This document shows positions 26,001-34,370 of a stretch of 64,000 nt of DNA, piece by piece (within the stretch, counting starts at the first letter, position 1; every line of letters begins with the position of its first letter). The translations under genes and the position numbers were made by a program. The notes under the pieces are model-generated. The model saw only the letters and a list, made by a program, of their open reading frames with translations. It did no database searches and was not told the origin of the DNA. Source of the stretch: Flavobacteriales bacterium (lineage in GTDB: Bacteria; Bacteroidota; Bacteroidia; Flavobacteriales; Schleiferiaceae). Location: NCBI GenBank assembly GCA_017795025.1, contig CP051243.1:186001-250000 (forward strand), read 5' to 3'.

Positions 26001-26490
26001 TATTTCTTCGGCCTTTGGCCGCTACAATGTATTGGCCATCCGGACTCCAAACGGCCGAAAAATAGTTTTGATTTTTATCCTTGGTAATGGCGCGTTCTTT
26101 CTTGGTTTCGAGGTCCATCACCCACACATTTTGCGCGCCACTCTTATCCGAAATGTAAACCACTTGCTTACCGTCGGGTGAAAAGCGCGGATGCACCTCA
26201 TAAGGCATTCCTGAGGTGAGCGCTTCGGCCTTACCGCCTTCAATCGGCATCAAATAAAGATCGCCAAGGGCGTCAAATACGATTTGCTTCCCATCGGGAC
26301 TCACATCAAGGGAAAGCCAAGTAATGCCGGGATTGTCCAGTACAATTTTTCGTTCGGGCTCGAGGGGAAGTTCCTTGGTGGCTTTTTTAGTGGAGTCGGC
26401 CTTTTCCTTGTTTTCGTTTTGGGCGTATCCCATTAGAGGAAGGCTACAAAGAGCCCAGACTAAAAGCTGGCGTTTAGTGGTTCTTAACAT
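23059..26490 (-). CDS. Exported amidohydrolase with N-terminal TolB-like beta-propeller
   Basis: The start is the ATG giving MLRTTKRQLLVWALCSLPLMGYAQ, a signal peptide; the eight extra upstream codons add nothing. In about 1,143 residues, the first ~650 hold repeated SPDG-containing blades (WSPDGQY, FSPDGRYIYFS, SPDGKYLVYG) of a WD40/TolB-like propeller. A low-complexity Glu/Lys-rich linker (about 680-710) follows, then an amidohydrolase domain with VPGFVDTHAHMWP (HxH metal site) and a later SHGQLQG segment. This architecture is common in Bacteroidota and is usually assigned as periplasmic imidazolonepropionase-like or dipeptidase-like; the substrate is unknown. It heads the operon. Confidence 0.9.
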   Translation of the reverse strand: MLRTTKRQLLVWALCSLPLMGYAQNENKEKADSTKKATKELPLEPERKIVLDNPGITWLSLDVSPDGKQIVFDALGDLYLMPIEGGKAEALTSGMPYEVHPRFSPDGKQVVYISDKSGAQNVWVMDLETKKERAITKDKNQNYFSAVWSPDGQYIVAAKGRRNIKLHLYHADKGGGVQILKKPESLKSIDPCFSPDGRYIYFSARKGAWNYNADLPQYQVQRYDMQEGETEGVTARYGSGFTPVISPDGKYLVYGSRYETETGLILRNLESGDEEWLAYPIQHDEQESIATLGVLPGMAFSPDGQFLYCAYNGQIQKIDIKTKVVSPLPMEIKLELELGPRLDFKYPISDEPEQPITQIRDAVPSPNGEWLAFTALNRLYLYSLKEEEVFRVSDHNFTEAMPTWSPDGKKIAYATWEGKEGGIYEYTISAKRNRKINPSAGLFYSLVYTPQGNRLVYIRQSARSYRDAYSPFVSGSDAQIAYLDLAQKQEVIIAPAKGRDKPHFAAAGDRIYLNHGSKGLVSIRWDGSDEKEHLKLTGITTYGSKLEDFHHHGAGADHDHGEPSLLPQAEGAWRERTKPSTPSVMLIAPNGETVLAQINNDLYTVHLPSYGQKAEISVSKPEAAAFPAKKLTTMGGEFPAWSADGKKVHWSLGPAHFIYDLEKSQAFGDSLKAAKEAEKKKAEIDTSEESSEEETKGKKDKKEKDPVFEAREIRIPLTYKKDIPQGYTLLQNARIITMKEEEVLENADLLILNNRIEAIGPTGSLAVPDEAVVIDCSGKTLVPGFVDTHAHMWPNWGIHKNQVWLYAANLAYGVTTTRDPQTATTDVLSYGDMVEAGMIAGPRIYSTGPGVGYWSYKIESLEHAKKVLKQYSEYYQTKTIKMYLTGNRQQRQWIIMACKELGLKPTTEGGLDYKLNMTQILDGYPGHEHALPIYPIQSDVVQFIAQSKTTVTPTMLVAYGGPFAENYFYATEEVYHDQKLQYFTPHEELASKSRRVSAGWFMEEEHIFPRHAEFIKALVEAGGMAGVGSHGQLQGLGYHWELWAMAAGGISNLDMLKVATVIGAESLGLDQDLGSLQKGMLADILILDENPLEDIRNTNTLSFVIKNGRVYDANTLNQVAPQAVEALPFLWQSPHPTEVLGNK

Positions 26491-26617
26491 TACTATTTTG
26501 TTTGGTGCTCCCAAATTAAGCCAATGTTTGGGAAAATGTTCAGCTCCGTTAATTCCTTCTCTTGCTCAGCAAAGGTTATTAGAGAATAATTTCCATATTT
26601 GGCCGCAAAATAAAACC

Positions 26618-29245
26618 ATGCTTCAACGCCTTAGCCTGCTTCTCCTCCTGATTCCCTTCCTTAGTATTGCCCAAAATGAAGGCCCGCGACCCACTTGGGT
26701 GAAACTCGCGGAAGCCCCAGCGCCGAATGAAGCCTGGCGCGACAATGGATTGCAGTATCTAGCCTATGATCACCAGTATAATGTGGCCAGCAATGAAAGC
26801 TTTTTTAGACATACTTACCTGCTCGAAAGCCCAGAGGTGGTAAGTAGTTACAGCAATTTGTCGGTCAGCTATCATCCCAGTTTTCGCAGTCTAACCTTCC
26901 ACAATATCTTTATTATTCGCGATGGGAAAAGGATTGACTTATTAGAAAGCCATGTTGCCGATTTAATTCGCACCGAAAGCAGTCGTAGCCGCCTTATCTA
27001 CGACAGTAGCATGAGCATGGTTTACAACCTTCGCGATATTCGACCCGGTGATATCCTCCAATATGAATACAGCCTCAAAGGGAGTAATCCGGCCTTTAAA
27101 GATCATTATTACAGCAGCGAAAGCTTGCAGCGCTATTTGCCTTTGGGATACCTCAATTACCGCATTTTAATTCCCAAAGGGGAATACCCAGAGTTTATTT
27201 ACGACGGGCCAGAGGTGGTGGAGCCTAAAGAAGTTAAACACGAATCTTATGACGAATTCATTTGGCTTTTAGAGGATGTGCCCGCCGCGGAGTTTGAGGA
27301 AGGCGAACCCTCGAATTACGACCCGCGCCCTCGGGTGGCAATAAGCAATTACCATTCTTGGGCTCAATTGCTACAAGATGCCGTAGCGCTTTATCAACTT
27401 CCCAGGTTGGAGACTGCAGCGGTTAAACAGGCCGCTTTAGAAATTATAGGAGAGGAGAAGGATTCCGAGAAGCAATTGCAGCTGCTTACCGAATTTGTTC
27501 AGGATCAGGTGCGTTACTTGGGCTTCGAAAACGGGGTGCATGCTTTTAAACCGCATAATCCTGTAAACGTATTGGATCAACGTTATGGCGACTGCAAGGA
27601 TAAAAGTTTATTGCTGGTCGCTTTAATGCGCAGTTTAGGAACCGAGGCCTATCCGATGTGGGTGAGCACCTATAAGAACCGAAATTTACGTCAGGATGAA
27701 GTAAGCCCCTACGTTTTTAATCATTGCGTGATGCTGGCCATTCACGAGGGGGATACCATTTACATTGACCCCACCAGCAGCTCAATGGGTGGGCCATTTA
27801 AGGATCAAAACTTCCCAAATTACGGCAAGGGTTTAATTTTAAAGCCTGGGCAAAAACATTTAAAACCGCTACCGCAGGGACTCCAAGGCAGTATTACTAT
27901 TCACGACACTTATGTTGTGGCCGAAAATAATAGCAGCAGCTCCAGCTTAGAAGTAAGTACCATTTACAAGGGTGATGAGGCCGATAATATTCGCCATTAT
28001 CTCACCAATAATACCCCAGAATCCATTTCAGAGGATTACTTAAGCTATTACGAAAGTTTATGGCCTTCCATTCGCATGGCGGAGCTTCCCGAGATTAAAG
28101 ATGACCGCGCGGCTAATATCATCACCGTTAAAGAGACATATAAAATTGATAGTATTTGGGAACCGGAAGAGGATGTTTACCGTGCCTATTTTTACGCGGA
28201 GGGCATTCGCGATTTTTTTCGGTACGCGGATAATCCTAACCGAACCGCGCCCCAAAGTTTAACCTATCCCAAGGACTTTACTTATGAGATCGATTTGTTC
28301 CTTCCCGAGGATTGGCCGGTGGAAAATGAAAACTTTAGCATTGTCCAGCCCGAGTATCGCTACGACTACCTAGCCCGTGCGAGTAGCAATAAGGAGCATT
28401 ATAATATCAAGCACCATTATCAGGTTTTAGCGCCGGAAATAGCGGCAGAAGATTACCAGCGTTTTGTAAGAGACCACGATAAGATGTCGGACAATGCCGG
28501 CTATAACATTAGCTTCCATAGCGATGATTTTGGAAGTATTGGCAGAGATCCTTCTAGCAATAAGGCCTTGATGAACATCTTGATTTGGATTGTTCGATTT
28601 ATCAGCTTGGTAGTTGCGGTGATTGCCCTTTACCTGCTCGATCGCTATTACGATCCTTTGCCGGCCATGGAGCATATTACCAAAGAAAAGATGCGCATTG
28701 GTGGTTGGATGGTTTTGCCTCTCTTGGGCTTAATAGCTTCGCCTTTCGTGATGATCTACAGCTTAGAAGACGCTTGGACCCCTGAGATGCTCAATAATTT
28801 GAGCTATATGCTTAGTTCGAAGGATGATCCAGATGGGGTGTCCTATGTCGTTTTTGTGCTTTTCGAGCACTTCATAGATATCTTTCAGCTGGCCTTTGCC
28901 TTTTTACTATTACTGCAGTTCTTTAAGTACCGCTCTAGTTTGCCAAAGCTAATGGTAGCCTGGTATGTTTTCGGATTGCTGTGGGAGCTCATCCTCTATG
29001 CCGGAATGGTGAATTTCGAATTAACCAGCTCCTATACGGCGGGTAAAGAACTTTACCGTCCTTTTTTAGCCACTTTTATTTGGGGTACCTACTTTTTAGT
29101 AAATACCCGGGTTAAACAAACTTTTGTGGTTAGCCGAAAGCGGCCGGCTTATGCCGATGAAGTAAGAGCTGCCCAAGCCTTAGCAAAGGAGAAGCAAGCC
29201 CTGAGAATGTCCGATACGAATGCGAATACGGAGGGGAACCCTTAA
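26618..29245 (+). CDS. DUF3857 / transglutaminase-like protein with C-terminal DUF2569 membrane domain
   Basis: The chosen ATG gives MLQRLSLLLLLIPFLSIAQ, a signal peptide, and 875 residues. DUF3857 occupies about 40-230. The transglutaminase core follows: Cys326 in RYGDCKDKSLLL, His in FNHCVMLAI, Asp in YIDPTSS, which together form a papain-like triad. A transmembrane helix near 655 leads to a four-helix DUF2569-like membrane region (MRIGGWMVLPLLGLI). The peptidase/crosslinking role in the periplasm is inferred from the intact triad. It is divergent from the amidohydrolase operon and its stop shares bases with the next gene. Confidence 0.87.
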   Translation: MLQRLSLLLLLIPFLSIAQNEGPRPTWVKLAEAPAPNEAWRDNGLQYLAYDHQYNVASNESFFRHTYLLESPEVVSSYSNLSVSYHPSFRSLTFHNIFIIRDGKRIDLLESHVADLIRTESSRSRLIYDSSMSMVYNLRDIRPGDILQYEYSLKGSNPAFKDHYYSSESLQRYLPLGYLNYRILIPKGEYPEFIYDGPEVVEPKEVKHESYDEFIWLLEDVPAAEFEEGEPSNYDPRPRVAISNYHSWAQLLQDAVALYQLPRLETAAVKQAALEIIGEEKDSEKQLQLLTEFVQDQVRYLGFENGVHAFKPHNPVNVLDQRYGDCKDKSLLLVALMRSLGTEAYPMWVSTYKNRNLRQDEVSPYVFNHCVMLAIHEGDTIYIDPTSSSMGGPFKDQNFPNYGKGLILKPGQKHLKPLPQGLQGSITIHDTYVVAENNSSSSSLEVSTIYKGDEADNIRHYLTNNTPESISEDYLSYYESLWPSIRMAELPEIKDDRAANIITVKETYKIDSIWEPEEDVYRAYFYAEGIRDFFRYADNPNRTAPQSLTYPKDFTYEIDLFLPEDWPVENENFSIVQPEYRYDYLARASSNKEHYNIKHHYQVLAPEIAAEDYQRFVRDHDKMSDNAGYNISFHSDDFGSIGRDPSSNKALMNILIWIVRFISLVVAVIALYLLDRYYDPLPAMEHITKEKMRIGGWMVLPLLGLIASPFVMIYSLEDAWTPEMLNNLSYMLSSKDDPDGVSYVVFVLFEHFIDIFQLAFAFLLLLQFFKYRSSLPKLMVAWYVFGLLWELILYAGMVNFELTSSYTAGKELYRPFLATFIWGTYFLVNTRVKQTFVVSRKRPAYADEVRAAQALAKEKQALRMSDTNANTEGNP

Positions 29246-30144
29246 GGGATAGGCACGGCTAAATCATCTACAGTTTGTAGGTAGTATTCCTGCAGTCGGC
29301 TGCAAATCGGGCCTTTTTCTCCTTGGCCAATAAGGCGTCCATCCACTTCCTTTACCCAACTTAAGGCCCCCATGGTGCCTGTGGTAAACATTTCATCGGC
29401 CGTATACATTTCGGCCATACTGAGGTTTTTTTCTTGAAGGGGAAGGTCTAGATCCTGAGCGATTTCGATTACCCTTGCGCGGGTAAGTCCAGGTAAACAG
29501 GCATCCGCAAAAGGGGTATATAAAACGCCCTTACGCACTAAGAAGATATTGGTAGCATTGGTTTCGGAGAGAAAACCATTTTGATCGAGCATCAATGCAT
29601 CATCAGCTCCAGCGTAATTCGATTCAATTTTAGCTAGGATGTTGTTAAGCAGGTTGTTGTGATGAATTTTAGAATCGAGATAGGCAGGAGCGTTCCGACG
29701 GATAGAGCTGGTAATGAGCTTTAAGCCGTCTTCGCCATACACAAAGCCCTTATACTCGGGTAATACAATGAGGGTGCAACCAAAAGTGTTTAAATCGGGG
29801 TTCATTCCCGAGGTGGACTTTAACCCTCTACTTAAAGTGAGGCGAATGTGCACCCCATCTTCCATACCATTGGCTTTTAAGGTGCCAAAAATGGCATTTC
29901 GGATTTCCGACCGGCTTGGAATATTGGCAAAACGAAGGATATGAGCCGAATCGAGCAATCGGTCTAAATGCTCTTCGAGCTGATAAATTTTCCCACGATA
30001 CACCCGCAAGCCTTCCCAAACGGCATCCCCTCCCTGTACCACCGAATCGAGCACCGAGACCTTAGCGTCCTTCCTGGCCATGAGGCCATTCACATATACC
30101 AAAGTGTTTTCGTTACGAGGATCAGGTAAGTTCAATTTGCTCAT
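29242..30144 (-). CDS. Class IV PLP aminotransferase (branched-chain or D-amino-acid type)
   Basis: A 300-residue fold-type IV aminotransferase. The PLP lysine is most likely in SKIHHNNLLNNI near residue 159, the pyridine-nitrogen Glu is in FLSETNATNIFL, and TTGTMG near 254 forms the phosphate loop. It resembles IlvE/Dat/PabC proteins, but substrate specificity is not readable by eye. Its start overlaps the upstream sulfotransferase-like gene by 23 bp, so the two proteins are likely made together, which hints at a specialised pathway rather than general branched-chain synthesis. Confidence 0.87.
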   Translation of the reverse strand: MSKLNLPDPRNENTLVYVNGLMARKDAKVSVLDSVVQGGDAVWEGLRVYRGKIYQLEEHLDRLLDSAHILRFANIPSRSEIRNAIFGTLKANGMEDGVHIRLTLSRGLKSTSGMNPDLNTFGCTLIVLPEYKGFVYGEDGLKLITSSIRRNAPAYLDSKIHHNNLLNNILAKIESNYAGADDALMLDQNGFLSETNATNIFLVRKGVLYTPFADACLPGLTRARVIEIAQDLDLPLQEKNLSMAEMYTADEMFTTGTMGALSWVKEVDGRLIGQGEKGPICSRLQEYYLQTVDDLAVPIP

Positions 30145-30847
30145 GGTAGGCAGCTTTTAGTTTTTGATAATAGGGCAGGCATTGCTTATAAATACGCTGC
30201 TGATAAATTTCTGGCGGGGGAGGATCATTGCGCTTGCGGGCTTCCAGTCCGCTACTTTGATGCACCCTGGAATACCAAAAAGGGGCCCAAGGTCCATCTT
30301 CCGCAAGGGGACCAGCGGACCAAGTTAACATGCGATTTTCAAAAGGTATTTTTAGCCATAAACAAATCCTTTGCAGTTCCGCTAGGGGATTCGCTTGCAG
30401 GGTATCGGAGTCGACCAGTAAAAAGGGGACTTCTTGCCTCTTAAACTGTTCCATCAAAGCGCATTGCTCCTCATAGGCGAGGTCGAAGAGGCTAATGTCT
30501 TGCATGTTTTTTTGATAGCTCTGTAAGACCGCCGCTGGATCACGAAAGAGTAATATAGGCTTCCAATTTAGGTGTCCATTCCTTGGGATCAAGCTTCGAT
30601 GATTGGCCATATTCTTTAGGAATAAGGGGCCATGTTGGGCTTTCGCCTGAAGGCTCTCCATCACCTTTTGTGCATCGAGCTCCATCTGCGCAAGCACGAT
30701 TTCCCGAGAAGGCCTCCATACCGGATACTTCCTTAAGAAAGCACCAAAAAAGGGCTCGTCCATCACTTGGAAATCACCGCGATGGGCAAAGAAGTACATT
30801 AGGGCAGTCGACAAATTTCGGGGCCCCGACCAGAGGGATACAATCAT
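30122..30847 (-). CDS. Sulfotransferase-like P-loop protein
   Basis: A 241-residue protein starting MIVSLWSGPRNLSTALMYFF, a 5'-phosphosulfate-binding loop variant (SGPRNLST), followed by LFRDPAAVLQSY, the 3'-phosphate-binding strand-helix of PAPS sulfotransferases. I know this subgroup as proteins encoded with class IV aminotransferases. The acceptor is unknown. The gene overlaps the downstream aminotransferase by 23 bp, evidence of tight coupling. It is divergent from the ABM gene. Confidence 0.8.
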   Translation of the reverse strand: MIVSLWSGPRNLSTALMYFFAHRGDFQVMDEPFFGAFLRKYPVWRPSREIVLAQMELDAQKVMESLQAKAQHGPLFLKNMANHRSLIPRNGHLNWKPILLFRDPAAVLQSYQKNMQDISLFDLAYEEQCALMEQFKRQEVPFLLVDSDTLQANPLAELQRICLWLKIPFENRMLTWSAGPLAEDGPWAPFWYSRVHQSSGLEARKRNDPPPPEIYQQRIYKQCLPYYQKLKAAYHEQIELT

Positions 30848-30884
30848 ACCATTTAGTGATGCTTTAAATGTCTGAATTTCCCCC

Positions 30885-30892
30885 TAAATTTC
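30885..30892 (+). promoter_or_regulatory. Candidate -7 promoter box of the ABM gene
   Basis: TAAATTTC, one base from TAnnTTTG, ends three bases before the ATG at 30896. No TTG element is obvious upstream. Confidence 0.3.
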
Positions 30893-30895
30893 CGC

Positions 30896-31195
30896 ATGCA
30901 TTGTATAATCTATCAGTTCGAAGTGGAGCCCCAGCAAGAGAGCGAGTTTATCGCCGCCTGGGAGGCCCTCACAAAAATGTATCGAAATCACGCTGGGGGT
31001 TTGGGTTCGCGACTACATCAAGCGAAAGCGAAGGTATTTATTGCCTATGCCCAATGGCCCGATGCCGAAACCCGCAGTAAAGCAGCCGCCCTTTTACCCG
31101 CCGGAGCGGAGCACTGGCGCAAGCAGATGACCGCCGCTTGCAGCAAAATGGAAACCTTATTCGAAATGGATATGCGCAGCGATCTCCTTCTTTAG
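30896..31195 (+). CDS. Antibiotic biosynthesis monooxygenase (ABM) domain protein
   Basis: A 99-residue single-domain ferredoxin-like fold. MHCIIYQFEVEPQQESEFIAAWEALTK matches the first strand and helix of the ABM family, and a later VFIAYAQWPDAETR segment matches the central strands. Such small dimers include cofactor-free monooxygenases, heme-degrading enzymes and stress proteins; no specific activity can be assigned. Its stop shares bases with the stop of the convergent helicase gene. Confidence 0.8.
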   Translation: MHCIIYQFEVEPQQESEFIAAWEALTKMYRNHAGGLGSRLHQAKAKVFIAYAQWPDAETRSKAAALLPAGAEHWRKQMTAACSKMETLFEMDMRSDLLL

Positions 31196-33900
31196 GGTTT
31201 GCGGTATATTTTCTTAATGGCTTGGATCAGCTTTTGCCTTGCGGCAGATGGGTCCTTTACCCAATAGGAATAGTGGAGGGGTAAACTGTGAATGCCAATC
31301 CGCGCTAATGATTGGTATCGGTCGAAATGAAAGGCTCCTTCAAAATCCCCGGGGAAGCCAATCAAGTCGATAAAGAAGTACTGCTCTTTGTAACGCACTA
31401 AAACATCCAATACCATTCCGGCAACAGGAACTGCTTCGTAGGAAACTTCATAACCTTGGTAACGCTTTAAGGACTTACGAACTTCAGTAGCAAAGGCGTC
31501 CTTAATGTCGGACTCATAGGCTTCCTCCTTTTGACTTTCGAGGAATTGTAAATACTTGCCGAGGAGACCATCGGCCTTTTTGCGTTTATCCCCAAGGGAG
31601 TGAAAAACGAAAACTTTGCTGCGGGCGCGACTAATACTCACATTAAACACCTCCGCTTTGTTGAGATGCCGAAAGGCCGCTTGATGACTTTTACTATCCA
31701 CTGCAAAGGAAAGCAGCATGATGTCGCGCTCCGTTCCTTGAAAATGATAGGGTCCGCCAATTAAAAGATCATGCTTGCGAAGCTCTTGATTATCGAGGCG
31801 TTCGGATAAATAGCTTTTTAAAAAGCGCACTTGCGCACTAAAGGGCGATAAAATGCCAATACTTTCTTTAAGCACTTGGGCCTTCTGTTGCTTGAGAATT
31901 CCTTTCAGGCGGCGATAAATAGCCTCCGCTTCGGTTACATTCACCCCATCTTGATCGCGTTCCCCGGGTAGGGCGTGAATTTCAATCTGGCTGCTTTGAA
32001 GATGATCGGGGGTTGACTTTAAGACCTCCAGTTGTCCTTGGTAAAAAGCTTCATTACTAAAACCAATGAGCAGGGGACTGGAGCGGAAATGCTCGCGTAA
32101 AAAGCTCACCTGATCTTGGCTCGGAAGCTTTTGGAGGTAGAGGTCTAAAATGCTTTGATCGCGATAGTTTAAATAGGAGGAATCCTTAAAACCATGCTTA
32201 ATTTGAAACTGCTTTTGTTTGGACCGCGATAAAAATGAGTAATGACTCAATTGCATGGGGTCGCCCACAATCACCACCCGCTTGGCGCGCTGAATCGCCG
32301 GAAGGGCTTGGGCAATATCTACCTGACTAGCTTCATCGATAATTAGTAAATCGAAAAGCTCCTTTTTTTGCGGGACAAGGCTATTGAGCTCCTGCAGGTG
32401 CACCAACCAAATGGGGAAAATATCGAGGAGCTTTTCGTATTCCAATTGCTCTAAAACCGTTTTGAGCTCTGTAAAGCTACTGCTGTTTAAAGCATCTTGA
32501 TACTGCGAAATCGTGGAGCGATGGCTGTTGCGATGCAGGTGTCGGTAGTAGCGGATTTTTTGCTGACTGTATTCTTGTACCCGCTTTTGGATGAGCATGC
32601 GCAGCTCTAGGATTTCGAGGAAATAATCAAAAAAGGCTTCGTAATCGCGCCAAGCATTGTGGAGCCAAAAATGCTGCAGCAATTCGCTTAGTCCGAATTT
32701 GGAAACCTTATTGTTCTTTAGGCGCTTGAGCTCGATATCGAGTTGTCGATTGTAACGCTTTTCGGCCGCGGCAATGCGCAGGTCGAGAGACTCCAATTCG
32801 TGATCGCTTATTTTGGTGGCATGTCGACTTTGGATGCCACTCAAAAATCGGGCAATGCGCGCTTTTAAACTGCGGAGGTAGGAATGTCCGCTGGTTTGCA
32901 CCAGATAGTCTTTTAGCTGATACTCCTTTTCCAGAATGTTGCGTATAACTTCTACCGCCGGTTTATTGCGAGAAGCAATAAGAACCTTCTCCTGACGTGA
33001 AATAGCTTCGGCGGCAATATTGGCAATAGTATAGGACTTACCCGTGCCTGGTGGACCTACGATAATGGAGTTTTGATACTGAAAGGCATTTTGTAAGCCC
33101 TGGTATTGTTCCTTATTAAGATTATGTCGCCACCATGATTGGGTCCCTTTCGGGCTTATGCTTTTACCTTCAAATAGGGCCGCAAGCGGAGCACTAAACT
33201 GATCCTGTTCGGCCATTACTTCCAAATCGTTTAACACACTAAGGGTATGTTGGTTTTTTGGAACTAAAAGGTATGCGGCGGCGGGTACCAAGCTAAATTG
33301 TCCGGTTTCTGTGGTTTGCGACAGTTGTCGCTGCATGCGGGCTCCCGACCATAACTTAGGCCATTCTACTAGGGCTTCGGAATCAAGTTGAGGATAGTAT
33401 TTATCGAGAAGTCCCTTTATTCCGTATAGGCCTCCAGCGCTTTGAATAATTTGCTCGGCCCCTTCGATAAAAGCATCATGACTTAATCCATCCGCTAAAT
33501 CAAATTTCCGAAGCAATTCTAAGTTTAATCGCAGTTCCGAAAACTGCAGTTCTACGGTAACTTCTTCGCCGCGATTTATTTTTAGCGGAATAAAGATTAA
33601 GGGGCTGGCGATATTGCTTTGGCGACCAAAACCAGTTTGGTCTTTACCCAAAATATAAATGGCAGTATAGCAAAAGTCGAGCTCCAGACTATTGAGCTCT
33701 AATTCATTTAAGATGGCCTCAACTTTGGGATGGTCTAAGGGCGCATAAACTTCATGCTGTTCTATTATTCGTTCGCTGCCTTTTAGGAGGTGTTTTAATT
33801 TAAAGTTGCTACTAAAAATGGAACGAACACTTAGACTTTCGTGATCCGCTTGGTAGCAATCTTTAAAGTAGCGAAAGAGCGACTTGGGACTCATGGACAT
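31192..33900 (-). CDS. UPF1-like SF1 helicase with C-terminal nuclease-like domain
   Basis: A 902-residue protein. Walker A is GPPGTGKSYT (282-291), Walker B LLIIDEASQVD, motif III VIVGDPMQLSHYSF, motif IV IGILSPFSAQ and motif V/VI GTERDIMLLS with SISRARSKVFVFHS. The N-terminal 270 residues are unrecognised. The last ~90 residues (SYEAVPVAGMVLDVLVRYKEQ, FIDLIG) look like a DUF559/Vsr-type restriction-endonuclease-like fold with acidic residues on adjacent strands. RNA or DNA helicase-nuclease function is inferred; such fusions occur in housekeeping and in phage-defence contexts. It follows the secreted protein gene by 8 bp. Confidence 0.82.
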   Translation of the reverse strand: MSMSPKSLFRYFKDCYQADHESLSVRSIFSSNFKLKHLLKGSERIIEQHEVYAPLDHPKVEAILNELELNSLELDFCYTAIYILGKDQTGFGRQSNIASPLIFIPLKINRGEEVTVELQFSELRLNLELLRKFDLADGLSHDAFIEGAEQIIQSAGGLYGIKGLLDKYYPQLDSEALVEWPKLWSGARMQRQLSQTTETGQFSLVPAAAYLLVPKNQHTLSVLNDLEVMAEQDQFSAPLAALFEGKSISPKGTQSWWRHNLNKEQYQGLQNAFQYQNSIIVGPPGTGKSYTIANIAAEAISRQEKVLIASRNKPAVEVIRNILEKEYQLKDYLVQTSGHSYLRSLKARIARFLSGIQSRHATKISDHELESLDLRIAAAEKRYNRQLDIELKRLKNNKVSKFGLSELLQHFWLHNAWRDYEAFFDYFLEILELRMLIQKRVQEYSQQKIRYYRHLHRNSHRSTISQYQDALNSSSFTELKTVLEQLEYEKLLDIFPIWLVHLQELNSLVPQKKELFDLLIIDEASQVDIAQALPAIQRAKRVVIVGDPMQLSHYSFLSRSKQKQFQIKHGFKDSSYLNYRDQSILDLYLQKLPSQDQVSFLREHFRSSPLLIGFSNEAFYQGQLEVLKSTPDHLQSSQIEIHALPGERDQDGVNVTEAEAIYRRLKGILKQQKAQVLKESIGILSPFSAQVRFLKSYLSERLDNQELRKHDLLIGGPYHFQGTERDIMLLSFAVDSKSHQAAFRHLNKAEVFNVSISRARSKVFVFHSLGDKRKKADGLLGKYLQFLESQKEEAYESDIKDAFATEVRKSLKRYQGYEVSYEAVPVAGMVLDVLVRYKEQYFFIDLIGFPGDFEGAFHFDRYQSLARIGIHSLPLHYSYWVKDPSAARQKLIQAIKKIYRKP

Positions 33901-33908
33901 AGCAGCGC

Positions 33909-34370
33909 TTATTTACGAAATAGAGTATCAATTTGAAGTTTCATCTTCGGCCTTTGAAAGGTGCTCTCTTGAGGAACCCTTATACGCTGGGGTGTTTCGG
34001 ATTGCAGACTTTTAAAATCCGATTCCAAACCTTGCCAAATTAGGGTCTTTAAAAAACGATCGTCTTTTGGGTCCTGCGGTTTAAACTTTTCAAAAACACT
34101 AATTTCTAAACTTAAATCCTGGCCAGTTATAATCGGTCGATGTACGATGATGTTTAAGTTTCGGGCCTTTATGGCCTGAGGGAGTTTTAGGCTAATGGAG
34201 TCTATCAGGCGATCATCTTGTGGAATGCCCGCGGTGCCATTGGCATCGTATAAATAAAGGCGGTGCTCGCGGCTTGGACTGGAGCTACTATCAAGTAAAG
34301 CATAGGGCTGAGCCGAAAGTCCGAAGCTGCAAGCAAGAAGCAGGCTAAGAAGAATGGTTTTAAGATTCAT
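33909..34370 (-). CDS. Small secreted protein of unknown function
   Basis: A 153-residue protein with a signal peptide (MNLKTILLSLLLACSFGLSAQ). The mature region is hydrophilic, without recognisable motifs; it includes the segment LNIIVHRPIITGQDLSLEIS, probably beta structure. Its start overlaps the pentapeptide-repeat gene by 11 bp and it is followed at 8 bp by the helicase, so it is part of a three-gene unit. Its cell location differs from those partners, which makes a shared function uncertain. Confidence 0.65.
   Translation of the reverse strand: MNLKTILLSLLLACSFGLSAQPYALLDSSSSPSREHRLYLYDANGTAGIPQDDRLIDSISLKLPQAIKARNLNIIVHRPIITGQDLSLEISVFEKFKPQDPKDDRFLKTLIWQGLESDFKSLQSETPQRIRVPQESTFQRPKMKLQIDTLFRK

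Noticed and set aside
26324-26617. Upstream extension of the DUF3857/transglutaminase protein
   Set aside because: It overlaps the 5' end of the divergent amidohydrolase gene and would hide the clear signal peptide starting at 26618.
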